The notes below the pieces were generated by a model. It saw nothing but the letters and a program-made list of their open reading frames with translations, did not search any database and was not told the DNA's origin. Below are positions 61,600-64,000 of a stretch of DNA of 64,000 nt, in pieces. The first letter of the stretch is position 1; each line of letters starts with the position of its first letter. Origin of the DNA: Vibrio chagasii (lineage in GTDB: Bacteria > Pseudomonadota > Gammaproteobacteria > Enterobacterales > Vibrionaceae); assembly GCF_002954585.1 (NCBI RefSeq), contig NZ_MSCI01000002.1:2086089-2150088 (forward strand), in the 5' to 3' direction. The position numbers were made by a program, and so were the translations under genes.

Positions 61600-62733
61600 T
61601 TAACCTAGTAGGCTAAGTGCCGAGTTTGGCGCTTGTTTCGCTTGAGCAAGAATCGAACTTGAAGCTTGAGAAAGGATCTGAGACTTAGTCATCTGAGTCG
61701 TTTCTTTCGCGAAGTCGGTATCTTTAATACGGCTCTTAGATGCATTAACGTTCTCGTTAATGTTGTCTAAGTTGCTGATTGCGTGGTCGAAACGGTTTTG
61801 GAAAGCACCCAGCTCTGCACGGTGGCTATCTACGTACTTAAGTGCCGCATCGATGATTGCTACAGACTCTTGAGCACCACCAACAGACGTTACGTCGATA
61901 GTATCAACCGTCACTTCTTTAGATGCTTGAATGCCTAGCTCACCAGCAAGACCACCAGAGAAAGACACATCGCCGCTTACTTTGTTGTTGCCCGCGAACA
62001 TTTGTAGCTTGCCATCTTCAGTTACAGACGCTTTAACAGAGTCTTGTTGACCGTTGATGTATGTCGCTAGCTCTTCGATGTCGTCACCCGCTTTTGCGCT
62101 GATGTCGATTTCTTGCGCTTGACCAAAGTTATCTGTGAACGATAGTTTTAGGTCGTTTGAACCCGCTTGTACGTTCCAGTCTTTGTCTTTAGCGTTCTCA
62201 GTTTGGTAGCTCTTACCCCCCATCTGAGCGTTATCAGAGCGCATATCTTTTAGGTTCAGCATTACCGCTTCGCCGTTATCCGCACCGATTTGGAATGATT
62301 GTGTACCGTAAGTACCGTTAAGTAGCTTGTTACCACCAAAAGACGTTGTTTCCGCGATACGGTTTAGCTCGTCGTTCAGTGCTGTTACTTCTTCTTGAAT
62401 CGCTACGCGCTCAGCTTTTGAGTTTGAGCCGTTTGAAGATTGTAGAGAAAGGTCACGCATACGTTGCAGGATGTTGGTTGTCTCGTTCATTGCACCTTCA
62501 GCGGTTTGTGCAATAGAGATACCGTCGTTCGCGTTACGAACAGCAACGTCTAGGCCGCGGCTTTGAACGTTCAAACGGTTAGAGATTTGTAGGCCCGCCG
62601 CGTCATCTTTTGCGCTGTTGATTTTAGAGCCAGAAGCTAGACGCTCCATTGATGTTTGTTGTGCGCTGTTTGCGTTGTTTAGGTAACGTTGCGCAGTCAT
62701 CGCTGAAACGTTGGTATTTACATTCACTGCCAT
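61600..62733 (-). CDS. Flagellin (FlaD-like position)
   Basis: A 377-residue flagellin with the standard vibrio pattern: VNVNTNVSAMTAQRYLNNAN, then NSAKDDAAGLQISNRLNVQ in the N-terminal D0/D1. A variable centre follows, then DTDFAKETTQMTKSQILSQ and a final PNSALSLLG. The start at 62733 has GGAGAAATCACC upstream; a 19-codon extension is not flagellin-like. A sigma-28-type promoter lies about 82-108 bases before the ATG. By order it corresponds to flaD of V. parahaemolyticus. Confidence 0.94.
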   Translation of the reverse strand: MAVNVNTNVSAMTAQRYLNNANSAQQTSMERLASGSKINSAKDDAAGLQISNRLNVQSRGLDVAVRNANDGISIAQTAEGAMNETTNILQRMRDLSLQSSNGSNSKAERVAIQEEVTALNDELNRIAETTSFGGNKLLNGTYGTQSFQIGADNGEAVMLNLKDMRSDNAQMGGKSYQTENAKDKDWNVQAGSNDLKLSFTDNFGQAQEIDISAKAGDDIEELATYINGQQDSVKASVTEDGKLQMFAGNNKVSGDVSFSGGLAGELGIQASKEVTVDTIDVTSVGGAQESVAIIDAALKYVDSHRAELGAFQNRFDHAISNLDNINENVNASKSRIKDTDFAKETTQMTKSQILSQASSSILAQAKQAPNSALSLLG

Positions 62734-62814
62734 GGTGATTTCTCCAATTGATTTTCCGGTATTGCGGTTTCCGACGTCTCGGAAAACCAAGTAGTTCTCT
62801 CAAAGTTACTTTTA

Positions 62815-62841
62815 ATAACGGCGTAATTGGCGAAACCTTTA
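62815..62841 (-). promoter_or_regulatory. Sigma-28 (FliA) promoter of the middle flagellin gene
   Basis: On the minus strand TAAAGGTT is followed after exactly 11 bases by GCCGTTAT. The sigma-28 consensus is TAAAGTTT-N11-GCCGATAA, so about 13 of 16 positions fit with correct spacing. It lies about 82-108 bases upstream of the ATG, after an untranslated leader. Confidence 0.72.
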
Positions 62842-62974
62842 GGAAAAAAACAATAAAATTAAAGAAATAGCGATAAAGGATAGGAAAGCGTGACTGGTAG
62901 TAAAATTATCAAAAAAAGATAAGAAAAACGCTAAAGTTGTCGAGAAGTCAGTCGAGCGAGGTTTTGTGTTTTTA

Positions 62975-64000
62975 TTAACCTAATAAGGTTAAAGCAAGAT
63001 TTGGCGCTTGCTTCGCTTGAGCCAGAATGGTGGTGCTCACTTGCTGAAGAATTTGCTGTTTCAGCATTTGAGTGGTTTCTTTAGCGTAATCGGTGTCTTT
63101 GATTCGACTGTTTGAAGTAGCCAAGTTTTCATGTACGTTTTCAAGGTTGTTAGTGGCGTGGTCAAAGCGGTTTTGCATCGCACCTAGTTCAGAGCGATGG
63201 CTATCCACATATTTCATCGCGGTATCTAGAATAGAAACAGCACGTTGTGCCCCACCCACATCCGTAACATTGATGTCATTCACCGATTCATAGTAACCCG
63301 CCGACATCAACAGCTCACTAGCGAGTGAACCAGAGAAAGAGATGGTGCCAGAGGTATCTTCACCAGACATGTAAATCTGAAGCTGTCCATCATTAACCGA
63401 AGCTGAGACCAGATCCGTTTGACCATTGATGTAGGTCGCCAACTCTTCAATATCGTCGCCAACTTTCGCATTAATGGTGATCTCTTGAGGCTGACCAAAA
63501 CGATCGGTAAACGACATCGTCATATCATTCTGGTTTGATTTCACTGCCCACGAGTCATTGGCCATGCCATTCGCGACATAGCTAAAACCGCCCATGTTGA
63601 TGTCATCAGTGCGCATGCTTTTGAGGCCAATTTGAACCGCCTCGCCTGAGCTGCCACCAATCTGAAACGACGTACTACCAAAGCTACCATTGAGAAGTTT
63701 CTTGCCCCCAAATGACGTCGTCTCTGCGATACGATTTAGTTCATCGTTTAATGCGGTAATCTCTTCTTGAATGGCCGTTCTTTCCGATTGGCTATTCGAA
63801 CCATTACTCGCTTGCAGTGACAAGTCACGCATACGCTGCATGATATTAGTGGTTTCGTTCATCGCGCCTTCGGCAGTTTGCATAATGGATATACCATCAT
63901 TCGCATTGCGAACAGCGACATCAATACCACTCATCTGCGCTTCTAAACGGTTGGAGATTTGAAGGCCTGCAGCATCGTCTTTGGCACTATTAATACGACT
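62975..64000 (-). CDS. Flagellin, 5' end cut by the window edge (FlaC-like position)
   Basis: The C-terminal 341 codons or so of a flagellin; the frame runs open to the right edge, where SRINSAKDDAAGLQISNRLE belongs to the N-terminal D1 domain. The C-terminus is DTDYAKETTQMLKQQILQQ and ends LALTLLG. It is a close paralogue of the gene at 61600. By order it corresponds to flaC of V. parahaemolyticus, which is followed upstream by flgL there. The missing part is about 35-40 codons. Confidence 0.92.
   Translation of the reverse strand, partial: SRINSAKDDAAGLQISNRLEAQMSGIDVAVRNANDGISIMQTAEGAMNETTNIMQRMRDLSLQASNGSNSQSERTAIQEEITALNDELNRIAETTSFGGKKLLNGSFGSTSFQIGGSSGEAVQIGLKSMRTDDINMGGFSYVANGMANDSWAVKSNQNDMTMSFTDRFGQPQEITINAKVGDDIEELATYINGQTDLVSASVNDGQLQIYMSGEDTSGTISFSGSLASELLMSAGYYESVNDINVTDVGGAQRAVSILDTAMKYVDSHRSELGAMQNRFDHATNNLENVHENLATSNSRIKDTDYAKETTQMLKQQILQQVSTTILAQAKQAPNLALTLLG

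Overview
The window reads as part of the large chromosome of a marine Vibrio, probably close to the Splendidus clade. The genus call rests on toxRS lying head-to-head with htpG, a cluster of paralogous polar flagellins next to the pts operon, a NagE that lacks its own IIA domain, and blocks of gene order shared with enterobacteria (gltA/sdhCDAB/sucABCD, pgm/seqA/ybfF, fldA/fur, glnS/nagE/nagAC, hemH/adk/htpG, ligA/zipA/cysZK/ptsHI-crr). The clade is inference. Coding density is high and almost every transcription unit ends in a recognisable intrinsic terminator. I saw no tRNA, rRNA, CRISPR array, prophage or intact insertion sequence.

Region by region: 1-152 is the tail of znuB. 242-9848 (minus strand) is the TCA block sdhCDAB-sucABCD, divergent from gltA (10266-11555). 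11631-11996 holds three degenerate copies of a dispersed intergenic repeat. 12039-19784 carries a Nif3-family gene, a DUF1853 gene, pgm, seqA, ybfF, a small membrane protein, fldA, a DUF4442 gene, fur and an orphan prepilin-like gene. 19892-29821 holds glnS, the N-acetylglucosamine genes nagE and nagAC around a shared control region, a Kef-type antiporter and asnB. 29908-39297 holds rfaH, an AT-rich peptide transporter, a decayed ISL3-type transposase, hemH, adk, htpG and toxRS.

39407-48806 holds small transport and redox genes, yfcE, a tightly overlapping four-gene operon (two DUF1538 membrane proteins, a PII-like protein and a CBS-pair protein), yfcH, an SDR gene, cnoX, qmcA/nfeD and a tiny exported cysteine protein. 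48871-51362 holds cueR, a lipoprotein with a C-terminal repeat and a porin. 51886-60260 holds ligA, zipA, cysZ, cysK and ptsH-ptsI-crr. 60361 to the end holds three flagellins, the last cut by the window edge.

Functional links: PtsI, HPr and Crr supply phosphate to sugar permeases, including NagE, which has no IIA domain and so probably depends on Crr. NagA and NagC act on the same sugar, and the nagE-nagA gap carries a strong CRP site beside a palindrome suited to NagC. GltA, Sdh and Suc form a near-complete stretch of the TCA cycle; the E3 subunit (lpd) is not here. CysZ and CysK take up sulfate and make cysteine. The best candidate for an under-described system is the DUF1538/DUF1538/PII-like/CBS operon at 41109-43378, which looks like a two-subunit membrane transporter or channel with two small ligand-sensing partners.
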